A program made the translations under genes and the position numbers. The notes below the pieces were generated by a model. The model had not been told where the DNA came from, ran no database searches, and saw only the letters and a program-made list of their open reading frames with translations. Of a DNA stretch of 44,984 bases, positions 25,148 through 33,038 are shown piece after piece (position 1 is the first letter of the stretch; each line of letters opens with the position of its first letter). Source of the DNA: Bacteroidota bacterium (GTDB lineage Bacteria; Bacteroidota; Bacteroidia; Flavobacteriales; Weeksellaceae); assembly GCA_023457935.1 (NCBI GenBank), contig JAEXBA010000042.1, forward strand, positions 1 through 44,984, in the 5' to 3' direction.

Positions 25148-25173
25148 AAACACCTCAACCGAGGTGTTTTTTT
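25148..25173. terminator. Bidirectional terminator between the lipoprotein gene and pflA
   Basis: AAACACCTC (25148-25156) pairs with GAGGTGTTT (25161-25169), loop AACC, followed by TTTT; the opposite strand also has a T-run. It ends at the pflA stop codon. Confidence 0.9.
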
Positions 25174-25912
25174 ATTGATGTGCAGGAAGTTTGAGTCCGT
25201 TCTCCTGGAAAATTTTTTCGGCTTTTTCAACGTCTTCCAAACTTGCAGGCGCAGTATCTTTTAACGGATATTCCCGTCCGATTTCTGTCCATTTATGAGC
25301 GCCCATTTGATGAAAAGGCAAAATATCAACACGTTCTACATTGTCAAATTTGGAGATATATTGTGCCCAGTTTTTCAGATCATTTTCGTCATCGGTATAA
25401 CCCGGAACCAAAACGTAGCGAATCCAGGTTGGTTTTTTAATTTCAGAAAGATAATTCAGAAAATCTAAAGTTGGCTGAAGTTCAACGGCAGTAAGATTGA
25501 GATATTTTTCAGGATCTATGTGTTTTACGTCAAGCAATACCAAATCAGTCAGTTCCAGAACTTCTTTTATTTTATCATTGAATAAATATCCGTTCGTGTC
25601 AACACACGTATGAATTCCGTTTTCCTTACACAGTTTGAAAAGTTCCAGCACAAATTCCGGCTGCATCAAAGGTTCACCACCGGAAACGGTAACGCCGCCG
25701 TTTTTAATGAAACCTTTTACTTTCTCAACTTCGTGAAAAGCCTGTTGAGGCGTCATTTTCGTTTTCTCGCCTTTGTTCCAGGTATCTGCATTGTGGCAGT
25801 AAAGACATCGTAAATGACATCCCTGAAGAAAGAAAATAAACCGGATTCCCGGACCGTCTTTAGTCCCGAAAGATTCGGTGGAATGCACAAAACCGTGATG
25901 ATCTGCTGACAA
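25172..25912 (-). CDS. pflA: Pyruvate formate-lyase activating enzyme
   Basis: A radical-SAM enzyme that installs the glycyl radical on PflB under anoxic conditions. The 246-residue protein has the CX3CX2C cluster motif at Cys32, Cys36 and Cys39 (GCHLRCLYCHNADTW), the preceding SFGTKDGPGIRFIFFLQ, and VTVSGGEPLMQP (the GGE motif), all typical of PflA. LDVKHIDPEKY and the C-terminal VDILPFHQMGAHKW are also conserved in the family. The gene is 82 bp downstream of pflB with a terminator-like hairpin between them. Confidence 0.96.
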   Translation of the reverse strand: MSADHHGFVHSTESFGTKDGPGIRFIFFLQGCHLRCLYCHNADTWNKGEKTKMTPQQAFHEVEKVKGFIKNGGVTVSGGEPLMQPEFVLELFKLCKENGIHTCVDTNGYLFNDKIKEVLELTDLVLLDVKHIDPEKYLNLTAVELQPTLDFLNYLSEIKKPTWIRYVLVPGYTDDENDLKNWAQYISKFDNVERVDILPFHQMGAHKWTEIGREYPLKDTAPASLEDVEKAEKIFQENGLKLPAHQ

Positions 25913-25941
25913 TTTTTAAAAAATTTGTGGGTAAAATTAGG

Positions 25942-25975
25942 AAAAAGAAAAGAGTTAAGTCGCCCTAACTCTTTT
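25942..25975 (-). terminator. Hairpin between pflB and pflA
   Basis: AAAAGAGTTA (25948-25957) and TAACTCTTTT (25966-25975) are fully complementary (10 bp) over an 8-base loop. Read on the minus strand it follows pflB and runs into TTTTCTTTTTC. It could end most pflB transcripts while letting a fraction reach pflA. Confidence 0.75.
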
Positions 25976-25994
25976 CAAAAAAATGGAATATCGT

Positions 25995-28220
25995 TTAGAA
26001 ACTTTCTGTGATGGTTCTGTTAATCACGTCCAGTTGCTGTTCTTTCGTCAGTTTAATGAAATTCACCGCATATCCGGAAACTCTGATGGTAAGCTGAGGA
26101 TATTTTTCAGGATGATTCATTGCATCTTCCAAAAGTTCACGGTTGAAAACGTTAACGTTCAAATGATGTCCTTTTTGGTTGAAATAACCGTCAAGAAGGC
26201 CAACAAGATTATTCTGCTTTTCTTCAGAAGTTTTTCCCAAAGTTTGAGGCGTAATCGCAAAAGTATAGGAAATACCGTCTCTTGCATGCTCGAAAGGAAG
26301 TTTTGCCACTGAAGCCAAAGAAGCGACTGCACCTTTTGTATCTCTTCCGTGCATTGGATTTGCGCCTGGTCCATAAGGTTCGCCTTCTCTTCTTCCGTCC
26401 GGAGTGTTTCCGGTTTTTTTACCGTAAACAACGTTGGAAGTGATGGTTAGAACAGACTGTGTTGGAACCGCATTTCTGTAGAATTTCTGTTTACGGACTT
26501 TATTCATAAAGATTTCTACGATGTCAACCGCGAATTTATCGGTATTGTCGTCGTTATTTCCGTAAGGAACGTAAGGTTTTTCAACAACGTAATCTACAGC
26601 AAGACCGTTTTCATCACGGATTACTTTTACTTTTCCGTATTTCATGGCTGCAAAAGAATCTGCTACGATGGAAAGTCCTGCAATTCCACATGCCTGAGTT
26701 CTCTGAACATCAATATCGTGAAGCGCCATTTCGTAAGCTTCGTAAGAATATTTGTCGTGCATAAAGTGAATGATGTTCAGCGCTTCAATATACGTTTCGG
26801 CAAGCCAGTCCATCATTTTGTCGAATTTATTCCAAACATCGTCAAAATCAAGATATTCGCCTTCAACTTTCGGCATTTCCGGAGTTACCTGAACTTTTGT
26901 GAGTTCATCAATTCCTCCGTTAATCGCGTATAGTAAAGCTTTTGGCAAATTGGCTCTCGCTCCGAAAAACTGCATCTGTTTTCCGATCGTCATTGGAGAA
27001 ACGCAGCAGGCAATTCCGTAATCATCGCAGAATGCTTCACTCATCAGATCATCATTTTCATACTGAAGTGAAGAAGTGTCGATAGAAACTTTAGAACAGT
27101 ATTTTTTCCATTTTTCAGGAAGTTTTTCGCTCCAAAGAACGGTTAAATTCGGTTCTGGAGATGGTCCGAGATTGTATAAAGTGTGTAAAAATCTGTAAGA
27201 ATTTTTGGTAACGAAAGATCCGCCTTTGGAATTCAAACCGCCCAAAGATTCCGTTACCCAAACCGGATCACCGGAGAATAGTGCATCATATTCAGGAGTT
27301 CTGAGGAAACGGATGATTCTCAGTTTCATCACGAAATGGTCAATCAGTTCCTGCGCTTGTTGTTCTGTAAGAAGACCTCTTCTGATATCGCGTTCAATAT
27401 AAATATCAAGGAAAGTGGAAACTCTACCGATGGACATTGCTGCGCCGTTTTGGTCTTTTGTTGCAGCCAGATAAGCAAAATACAGCCATTGAATCGCTTC
27501 TGTTGCGTTGTTGGCAGGTCTTGAAATATCATAACCGTAAGATTCAGCCATTCTTTTCAGCGCTTTCAACGCATTAATCTGCATGGTGATTTCTTCTCTC
27601 AAACGGACAATATCTTCGGTCATGCCTTTGTTGTCCATATTTTCGAAGTAATCCTGACGCTCTTTAATTAAAGCATCAACGCCGTAAAGCGGAACTCTTC
27701 TATAATCGCCGATAATTCTTCCGCGTCCGTACGCGTCAGGCAAACCGGTAATAATTCCGGAATTTCTCGCTTTTCTGATCGGAGAAGTATAGGCCGAGAA
27801 AACGCCTTCGTTGTGCGTTACTCTGTATTTTGTATAAATTTCTTTGGTGGCAGGATCAAGTTCGTAACCATAAGCTTTCAAACCGTCTTCTACCATTCTG
27901 ATTCCACCATTCGGGAAAATTCCTCTTTTCAGCGGAGCATCGGTTTGCAGACCAACAATTTTTTCTAAATCTTTATTGATGTAACCAGCGCCGTATGCAT
28001 CAATTTGAGACGGCTTTTTGGTTTCGGCATCGTAAATTCCTTTTTCTCTTTCTGCTTTAAATAATTCTGAAAGTTGAGCCCAAAGTTGGTTTGTTGCTTC
28101 CGTTGGACCTTCCAGAAAAGTTTCGTTTCCGGTGTATTCGGTATAGTTGGTTTTAATAAAATCGCTGACGTTGATTTCTTTTTCCCAAATTCCGTGTCTA
28201 AATCCGATTGTTGCTTCCAT
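25995..28220 (-). CDS. pflB: Formate C-acetyltransferase (pyruvate formate-lyase)
   Basis: A glycyl-radical enzyme splitting pyruvate with CoA into acetyl-CoA and formate without oxygen. The 741-residue protein carries the catalytic Cys405-Cys406 in GIACCVSPMTIGKQMQF and the radical Gly716 in RVSGYAVNFIKLT near the C-terminus; FRHGIWEKEINVSDF opens it. The frame is open to 28361, but I place the start at ATG 28220: the protein then begins MEATIGFRHG, the family length is matched (E. coli 760), and a promoter candidate lies at 28286-28319, inside the longer frame. It is transcribed towards pflA and diverges from a lipoprotein gene. Its presence indicates fermentative or microaerobic ability. 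Confidence 0.96.
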   Translation of the reverse strand: MEATIGFRHGIWEKEINVSDFIKTNYTEYTGNETFLEGPTEATNQLWAQLSELFKAEREKGIYDAETKKPSQIDAYGAGYINKDLEKIVGLQTDAPLKRGIFPNGGIRMVEDGLKAYGYELDPATKEIYTKYRVTHNEGVFSAYTSPIRKARNSGIITGLPDAYGRGRIIGDYRRVPLYGVDALIKERQDYFENMDNKGMTEDIVRLREEITMQINALKALKRMAESYGYDISRPANNATEAIQWLYFAYLAATKDQNGAAMSIGRVSTFLDIYIERDIRRGLLTEQQAQELIDHFVMKLRIIRFLRTPEYDALFSGDPVWVTESLGGLNSKGGSFVTKNSYRFLHTLYNLGPSPEPNLTVLWSEKLPEKWKKYCSKVSIDTSSLQYENDDLMSEAFCDDYGIACCVSPMTIGKQMQFFGARANLPKALLYAINGGIDELTKVQVTPEMPKVEGEYLDFDDVWNKFDKMMDWLAETYIEALNIIHFMHDKYSYEAYEMALHDIDVQRTQACGIAGLSIVADSFAAMKYGKVKVIRDENGLAVDYVVEKPYVPYGNNDDNTDKFAVDIVEIFMNKVRKQKFYRNAVPTQSVLTITSNVVYGKKTGNTPDGRREGEPYGPGANPMHGRDTKGAVASLASVAKLPFEHARDGISYTFAITPQTLGKTSEEKQNNLVGLLDGYFNQKGHHLNVNVFNRELLEDAMNHPEKYPQLTIRVSGYAVNFIKLTKEQQLDVINRTITESF

Positions 28221-28285
28221 TTTTTTTGTGTTTATGAAATAAAACTTAGTGTTTATCGCTATTCTTACTTTGAATTTTAGCATAA

Positions 28286-28319
28286 CAAAATTACTCACGT
28301 CTAAGGTTCTGTTCGGAAA
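28286..28319 (-). promoter_or_regulatory. Promoter for pflB
   Basis: On the minus strand, TTTC (28319-28316), 22 bp, then TAATTTTG (28293-28286), 66 bp upstream of the ATG at 28220. I do not see an FNR- or Crp-type palindrome in this stretch. Confidence 0.45.
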
Positions 28320-28453
28320 TTGTGATATGAGTTTTGTTAGGTTTTTAAATCTAATTTTCAATGGAATACAGGGATTTGATAGAGGTTTTAAATAAAATAG
28401 AACCGAGGCCTACATTCATTAATATTTTAAAATCATTCAGTGAAATTTAGAAA

Positions 28454-28483
28454 TTGAAACTTTCCCGGAAACACTTATTTTTA
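28454..28483 (+). promoter_or_regulatory. Candidate promoter for the second helical-repeat lipoprotein gene
   Basis: TTG at 28454-28456, 19 bp, then TATTTTTA (28476-28483; one mismatch to TAnnTTTG), 22 bp before the ATG. Confidence 0.4.
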
Positions 28484-28505
28484 TAGAAATCTAAAACGTA
28501 CTAAT

Positions 28506-28802
28506 ATGAAAAAATCATTCGTCATTGTATCAGCATTCGCGTTGCTGACTTTTTTTTCATGCGAGAAGAAAACGGAAACAGTTATTCATGAAGATGGCGG
28601 TTCAACGACTGTGGAAACCGTTGGCTTTGATAAGGAAAGAATTGATTCTACCGCAGAAAAAATTGAAGCCGGGGCGAAAAATGCCGCTCAAAAAACCGGT
28701 GAAGCTTTGGAAAACGCCGGCGAAAAACTGAAAGAAGGAGCCAAAGACGCAGAACAGGATATTAAAGAAGCCACGGACGGCGACGGAAATCCTGAAAGAT
28801 AA
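28506..28802 (+). CDS. Small lipoprotein with amphipathic helical repeat (paralogue of the 24717 gene)
   Basis: A 98-residue lipoprotein: signal KKSFVIVSAFALLTFFSC with Cys19, then an acidic linker and an Ala/Glu/Lys-rich helix in 11-residue periodicity (KIEAGAKNAAQKTGEALEN, AGEKLKEGAKDAEQDIKEA), ending ATDGDGNPER. The AAQKTG core and the ATDGDG end are shared with the 136-residue lipoprotein on the other side of pflAB. The function is unknown. It is 45 bp upstream of the redoxin pair and may share their transcript, as I see no terminator between. Confidence 0.78.
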   Translation: MKKSFVIVSAFALLTFFSCEKKTETVIHEDGGSTTVETVGFDKERIDSTAEKIEAGAKNAAQKTGEALENAGEKLKEGAKDAEQDIKEATDGDGNPER

Positions 28803-28847
28803 AATTCCGGCTGCTTTCCCTTTCATTATAAATTACTAAATTGAGGC

Positions 28848-29342
28848 ATGAAAAATTTTTTCAAGGCCTTTTTGCTGTTGTGTTCCGTTTCGCTGTTTGC
28901 GCAGCAGACGGAAATTCCTTTTCTGAAATATGAAGAGCTCCAGACGAAAATTCAGAATGAAAAAGCCGAACTTGTTGTCGTGAATTTCTGGTCAACAACC
29001 TGTGCGCCGTGTATCCGCGAACTTCCGGATTTCATGAAAGTGAATGAAAAACACAGAGAAAATTCCAATTTCAAGATGCTTTTGGTTTCGCTGGACAGAA
29101 CCAAAGATATTGAAAGAGTCCGCAAGTTTATCCGCGAGAAAAAACTTACTGCAGAAGTTGTTATTCTGGACGATAACAAACGCATGAATACATGGATTCC
29201 CAAGTTTGATGAAAATTGGGGTGGAGAAATTCCGGTGACGGTTTTCTACAGCAGAGGTGAAAAAGTTCACTTCCAGAATGGCGAAATTCATTTGAATGAG
29301 CTTGAAGAGATTATTTCAAAATATGATCAGTCAACACTTTAA
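28848..29342 (+). CDS. Exported TlpA-like thioredoxin-fold protein
   Basis: A periplasmic thiol-disulfide protein of 164 residues. A signal peptide (FFKAFLLLCSVSLFAQ) is followed by a thioredoxin fold with CAPC at Cys52-Cys55 in NFWSTTCAPCIRELPDFM, close to the WCxPC of TlpA and ResA but with Thr in place of Trp. A cis-Pro is expected in GGEIPVTVFYS. Likely roles are reduction of exported proteins, for instance apocytochrome c, but this is inferred from the fold. It precedes the next redoxin gene by 12 bp. Confidence 0.87.
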   Translation: MKNFFKAFLLLCSVSLFAQQTEIPFLKYEELQTKIQNEKAELVVVNFWSTTCAPCIRELPDFMKVNEKHRENSNFKMLLVSLDRTKDIERVRKFIREKKLTAEVVILDDNKRMNTWIPKFDENWGGEIPVTVFYSRGEKVHFQNGEIHLNELEEIISKYDQSTL

Positions 29343-29354
29343 ATTAATATAAAA

Positions 29355-29981
29355 ATGAAAGTTTTCAGAATTTTTTTCATGCTGATGGTCTTCGGATTTG
29401 CCGGAATTCTCACAGCTCAAACTTCAGATAAGAAAGCAAAAGGTTACGAAATAGGAGACGCTGCAACAGATTTCAAACTGAAAAATGTTGATGGTAAAAT
29501 GGTTTCGCTAAGCGATTATAAGCAAGCCAAAGGTTTTATCGTCATTTTCACATGCAACACCTGTCCGTACGCAGTGAAATATCAGGACCGTATTATCGCG
29601 CTCGACAAAAAATACAAAACTTTGGGTTATCCCGTAATTGCGATCCAGCCGAATGATCCTGCAGCGCAGCCGCAAGACAGCTTCGAACACATGCAGGAAA
29701 GAGCCAGGGAAAAAGGATTTACGTTTCCTTATCTGATGGATGAAGGCCAGAAAATCCACCCGCAGTACGGCGCAACAAAGACGCCGCATGTTTTTATTCT
29801 TCAGAAAGAAAAAGGCAAAAACATCGTAAAATACATTGGTGCCATCGACAACAATTATGAAGATGAAAACGATGTTTCGGAATACTATGTTCAGGATGCG
29901 GTGAACAGTCTGCTGAAAGGTGAAGAAATCAAAATGAAAAAAACAGTCGCCATCGGCTGTACGATTAAGTATAAGAAATAG
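29355..29981 (+). CDS. Exported AhpC/TSA-type thioredoxin-like protein
   Basis: A 208-residue periplasmic thioredoxin-fold protein with a signal peptide (RIFFMLMVFGFAGILTAQ). The domain opens with GDAATDFKLKNVDGKMVSLSDY, the peroxiredoxin/TlpA start, and holds a redox pair at Cys67 and Cys70 in FTCNTCPYAVKYQDRI; a third Cys near the C-terminus lies in VAIGCTIKYKK. The CxxC followed by Pro-Tyr and the conserved C-terminal GCTIKY resemble the 'thioredoxin family protein' group common in Bacteroidota. The electron donor and substrate are unknown. It is in an operon with the TlpA-like gene and ends at an intrinsic terminator. Confidence 0.87.
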   Translation: MKVFRIFFMLMVFGFAGILTAQTSDKKAKGYEIGDAATDFKLKNVDGKMVSLSDYKQAKGFIVIFTCNTCPYAVKYQDRIIALDKKYKTLGYPVIAIQPNDPAAQPQDSFEHMQERAREKGFTFPYLMDEGQKIHPQYGATKTPHVFILQKEKGKNIVKYIGAIDNNYEDENDVSEYYVQDAVNSLLKGEEIKMKKTVAIGCTIKYKK

Positions 29982-29997
29982 AAAACCTGTTTTTCGG

Positions 29998-30036
29998 AAA
30001 ACCTCACAGAATTAAGATTCCTGCGAGGTTTTTTTA
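29998..30036 (+). terminator. Intrinsic terminator after the redoxin operon
   Basis: AAACCTC (29998-30004) pairs with GAGGTTT (30025-30031), with an inner CAGAAT/ATTCCTG stem, followed by TTTTTTATCT. Confidence 0.82.
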
Positions 30037-30097
30037 TCTCAGGAAGTCTCTCAAAACTAAAAATTCGTAACTTTACTCTTTATAAACCGAAGTGACA

Positions 30098-32230
30098 ATG
30101 CGCCAGAAAATTCAGAATCAGAATCCCGATTTTACCCTCAACTTTGAAGACAAACTTCCGTACTTTTTCGAGAAAGACGGCCTCGAAATGAAGTCCGCCT
30201 ACACCGAAAAAGACGTGAAAGATTCAACTATTGCAGGCGGAAGCGCCGGAATTGCGCCGTATTTACGCGGTCCGTATTCCACGATGTATGTTCAGAAACC
30301 GTGGACCATCCGTCAGTATGCGGGATTTTCAACCGCTGAAGAATCCAATGCGTTTTACCGCAGAAATTTAGCGTCGGGTCAAAAAGGACTTTCCGTGGCG
30401 TTCGATTTGGCGACACACCGCGGTTACGATTCCGATCATCCTCGAGTTGTTGGTGATGTTGGAAAAGCCGGCGTTGCGATTGATTCTGTGGAAGACATGA
30501 AAATCCTTTTCGATCAGATTCCATTGGATGAAATTTCGGTTTCGATGACAATGAACGGTGCGGTTTTGCCGATTCTGTCTTTTTATATCGTGGCTGCGGA
30601 AGAACAGGGCGTTTCTCAGGAAAAACTTTCGGGAACGATTCAGAATGATATTCTAAAGGAATTCATGGTTCGGAATACGTACATTTATCCACCAACGCCG
30701 TCGATGAAAATCATTGCCGATATTTTCGAATATACATCGAAAAATATCCCGAAATTCAACTCGATTTCCATTTCAGGTTACCATATGCAGGAAGCCGGAG
30801 CAACGCCGGTTCTGGAAATGGCTTATACTTTAGCCGACGGTTTAGAATACGTTAGAACCGGAATTAAAGCCGGAATGAATGTCGATGATTTCGCACCAAG
30901 ACTTTCTTTTTTCTGGGCAATTGGAATGAATCACTTCATGGAAATTGCTAAAATGCGAGCCGCAAGATATATTTGGGCGAATTTACTGACGCAGTTCAAT
31001 CCTCAGAATCCAAAATCTTTGGCGCTCAGAACGCACTCACAAACTTCAGGTTGGAGTTTAACGGAGCAGGAACCTTTCAACAATATTACAAGAACTGCGA
31101 TTGAAGCATTGTCTTCTGCTTTGGGCGGAACACAGTCTTTACACACCAACGCTTTGGATGAAGCAATTGCTTTACCCACCGACTATTCAGCGAAAATTGC
31201 AAGAAATACACAGATTATTCTGCAACAGGAAAGTGGAATCTGCGATGTTGTCGATCCGATGGGCGGAAGTCATCTGGTGGAAAGTTTAACGCAGCAAATG
31301 ATTGATGAAGCCATGAAATTCATTGATGAAGTGGAAAAAGAAGGCGGAATGACGAAAGCCATTGAAGCCGGAATTCCGAAAATGAGAATTGAAGAAGCTG
31401 CCGCAAGAAAACAGGCGAAAATCGACAGCGGTGAAGAATTTATCATCGGGGTGAATTCATTCAAATCCGGTCTGAAACAGATGGAACTGGAAATTCTGGA
31501 TATCGACAATACGGAAGTCCGCAAAAAACAGATTGAAAGATTAGATAAAATAAAATCCGAAAGAGATGCTTCTAAAGTGGAAGACATTCTCAACCAGATC
31601 CGTGAATGCGCCAAAACCGGAGACGGAAATCTGCTGGAACTTTGTATTGAAGCAGCCCGCAGAAGAGTTACTTTAGGTGAAATGAGCGATGCGATGGAAG
31701 AAAGTTTCGGACGTTACAAAGCTAATATCAGAACAATTCAGGGAGTTTACGCGATGAATGCAAGTAAAAACGAATATTTCGAAAAAGCACTTTCCTTAAC
31801 CCAAAAATTTGAGGAAGAAGAAGGAAGAAGACCGAGAATTATGGTCGCAAAAATGGGACAGGACGGTCATGACCGCGGTGCGAAAGTCGTAGCAACAGCG
31901 TTTGCCGATATGGGATTTGATGTCGATGTTGCACCTTTATTCCAGACTCCGGAAGAAGTGGCAAAACAAGCCGTGGAAAACGATATTCACATTCTGGGCG
32001 TTTCGTCTTTGGCTGCAGGTCACAAAACTTTGGTACCGCAGGTTGTGGAAGAACTCAAAAAACTTGGAGCGGACGATATTACGATCGTTGTTGGTGGCGT
32101 TATTCCACAACAGGATTATGATTTCCTTTTTGCCAACGGAGCCGATTTCATTTTCGGACCGGGAACTAATCTGCCGAAATCGGCGTGTGAAATTCTGGAG
32201 AAATTTCTGAAACAGATATCAAAACAATGA
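30098..32230 (+). CDS. scpA: Methylmalonyl-CoA mutase (single-polypeptide, B12-dependent)
   Basis: Interconverts methylmalonyl-CoA and succinyl-CoA using adenosylcobalamin. The 710-residue protein has the catalytic TIM barrel (KPWTIRQYAGFSTAEESNAF near the N-terminus, SISGYHMQEAGATP, and ALGGTQSLHTNALDEA) and a C-terminal B12-binding domain with the DxHxxG motif, here KMGQDGHDRGAKVVATAFAD, then GVSSLAAGHKTLVPQV. Length and organisation match the homodimeric E. coli Sbm (714 residues). No small subunit gene is in the window. I take ATG 30098; a GTG two codons upstream (30092) is possible. Its chaperone meaB lies nearby at 33072. The stop codon is inside a terminator hairpin. Confidence 0.96.
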   Translation: MRQKIQNQNPDFTLNFEDKLPYFFEKDGLEMKSAYTEKDVKDSTIAGGSAGIAPYLRGPYSTMYVQKPWTIRQYAGFSTAEESNAFYRRNLASGQKGLSVAFDLATHRGYDSDHPRVVGDVGKAGVAIDSVEDMKILFDQIPLDEISVSMTMNGAVLPILSFYIVAAEEQGVSQEKLSGTIQNDILKEFMVRNTYIYPPTPSMKIIADIFEYTSKNIPKFNSISISGYHMQEAGATPVLEMAYTLADGLEYVRTGIKAGMNVDDFAPRLSFFWAIGMNHFMEIAKMRAARYIWANLLTQFNPQNPKSLALRTHSQTSGWSLTEQEPFNNITRTAIEALSSALGGTQSLHTNALDEAIALPTDYSAKIARNTQIILQQESGICDVVDPMGGSHLVESLTQQMIDEAMKFIDEVEKEGGMTKAIEAGIPKMRIEEAAARKQAKIDSGEEFIIGVNSFKSGLKQMELEILDIDNTEVRKKQIERLDKIKSERDASKVEDILNQIRECAKTGDGNLLELCIEAARRRVTLGEMSDAMEESFGRYKANIRTIQGVYAMNASKNEYFEKALSLTQKFEEEEGRRPRIMVAKMGQDGHDRGAKVVATAFADMGFDVDVAPLFQTPEEVAKQAVENDIHILGVSSLAAGHKTLVPQVVEELKKLGADDITIVVGGVIPQQDYDFLFANGADFIFGPGTNLPKSACEILEKFLKQISKQ

Positions 32231-32257
32231 AAAGGGAAGTTCAAACTTCCCTTTTTT
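32230..32257. terminator. Bidirectional terminator filling the gap between scpA and a cytochrome gene
   Basis: AAAAGGGAAGT (32230-32240) pairs perfectly with ACTTCCCTTTT (32245-32255), loop TCAA. The stem starts at the last base of scpA and ends one base before the convergent stop, so the gap is wholly terminator. Confidence 0.9.
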
Positions 32258-32537
32258 ATTTTCCGTTTACCGAAATCAGATAATCATACACCATCTGATG
32301 CTGGTCATCAGTAAGCTTTGCGCGTGGAGCCATTCTGCTTAGAGTGTTCATCCAGCCTGCATCATCATGTTTTTCCGGATTGGGAAGAGCGTGGCATTTA
32401 TTGCACGAATTTTCAAAAACGGTCTGCCCCTGTGCCAGTTTCTCAGATGAAGTATACTTCGGCCCGGTAACGGCATTGCTTCGTGCGCAGGAAACCAAAA
32501 ACAGAGCGCCGGCTGCTGTAAATAAGATTTTTTTCAT
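32256..32537 (-). CDS. Small monoheme cytochrome c lipoprotein (copy 1)
   Basis: A predicted outer- or inner-membrane-anchored electron carrier of 93 residues. The lipobox LVSC places the lipidated Cys at residue 17. One heme-binding CNKCH follows in ENSCNKCHALPNPEKHDD, and the likely axial Met lies in TLSRMAPRAKL; the C-terminus is VYDYLISVNGK. It is a close paralogue of the gene at 32678, with the same motif order: KLxQG, NSCxKCH, MAPxAKL, VYDY. Electron partners are unknown. It is convergent to scpA, shares its terminator, and lies 140 bp downstream of copy 2 on the same strand. Confidence 0.88.
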   Translation of the reverse strand: MKKILFTAAGALFLVSCARSNAVTGPKYTSSEKLAQGQTVFENSCNKCHALPNPEKHDDAGWMNTLSRMAPRAKLTDDQHQMVYDYLISVNGK

Positions 32538-32647
32538 AATTCTGTGATATTGGTGAATGATTAAAATTACTGAAACTGAGACCGGTATGTTTACAGTTTA
32601 GTTTAAATTAATTTTAATATTATCATTCCAGTCAACTTAAAAATCCA

Positions 32648-32676
32648 TAAAAAAACCCGGAAAAACCGGGCTGATT
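32648..32676 (-). terminator. Intrinsic terminator after cytochrome copy 2
   Basis: CCCGG (32656-32660) and CCGGG (32666-32670) pair over five As; on the minus strand they are followed by seven Ts. Confidence 0.78.
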
Positions 32677-32677
32677 T

Positions 32678-33004
32678 TTAGTTCGAGAAAGTAATGTAAT
32701 CGTAGACAAGTTCGCTCTGTTTGGCATTTAGCTTGGCTTTGGGCGCCATGGCGTTCATAATTCCAACCCACTGTTCATCGTTGTGGGATTTTGGCGCAGG
32801 AAGGTCGTGGCATTTTGCGCACGAATTATCAAACAGCGACTTACCTTCAGCAATCATTCCCTGCGTAAGTTTCTTTTTCCCTGTAAAACTTGGTGAAGTT
32901 CCAACTACTTTGTCAGGATTTTCGGTGGAAGATGCGGTTGTTTTTGCTTTGCACGAGACCAGCAGTACTGTTGCGGCCATTGGTAAAATAAGTATTTTTT
33001 TCAT
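32678..33004 (-). CDS. Small monoheme cytochrome c lipoprotein (copy 2)
   Basis: A protein of 108 residues with lipobox LVSC (Cys18), a Ser/Thr-rich linker, and one CAKCH heme site in DNSCAKCHDLPAPKSHND, with the axial Met probably in NAMAPKAKL. It ends VYDYITFSN. It is clearly paralogous to copy 1 at 32256. The frame is open to 33481, but the lipoprotein signal starts at ATG 33004, and the extended part would run antisense through meaB, so I chose the short form. It diverges from meaB over a 67-bp gap with its own promoter candidate. Confidence 0.9.
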   Translation of the reverse strand: MKKILILPMAATVLLVSCKAKTTASSTENPDKVVGTSPSFTGKKKLTQGMIAEGKSLFDNSCAKCHDLPAPKSHNDEQWVGIMNAMAPKAKLNAKQSELVYDYITFSN

Positions 33005-33022
33005 AGAATAGTATTTGTAATC

Positions 33023-33030
33023 CAAATTTA
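33023..33030 (-). promoter_or_regulatory. Candidate -7 element for cytochrome copy 2
   Basis: TAAATTTG on the minus strand (33030-33023), 18 bp upstream of the ATG at 33004. The -33 half is not clear. Confidence 0.4.
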
Positions 33031-33038
33031 TCATTTTT

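Noticed and set aside
28221..28361. N-terminal extension of pflB to 788 residues
   Set aside because: The added 47 residues do not look like PFL, the family N-terminus begins at ATG 28220, and a promoter candidate lies in the extension.
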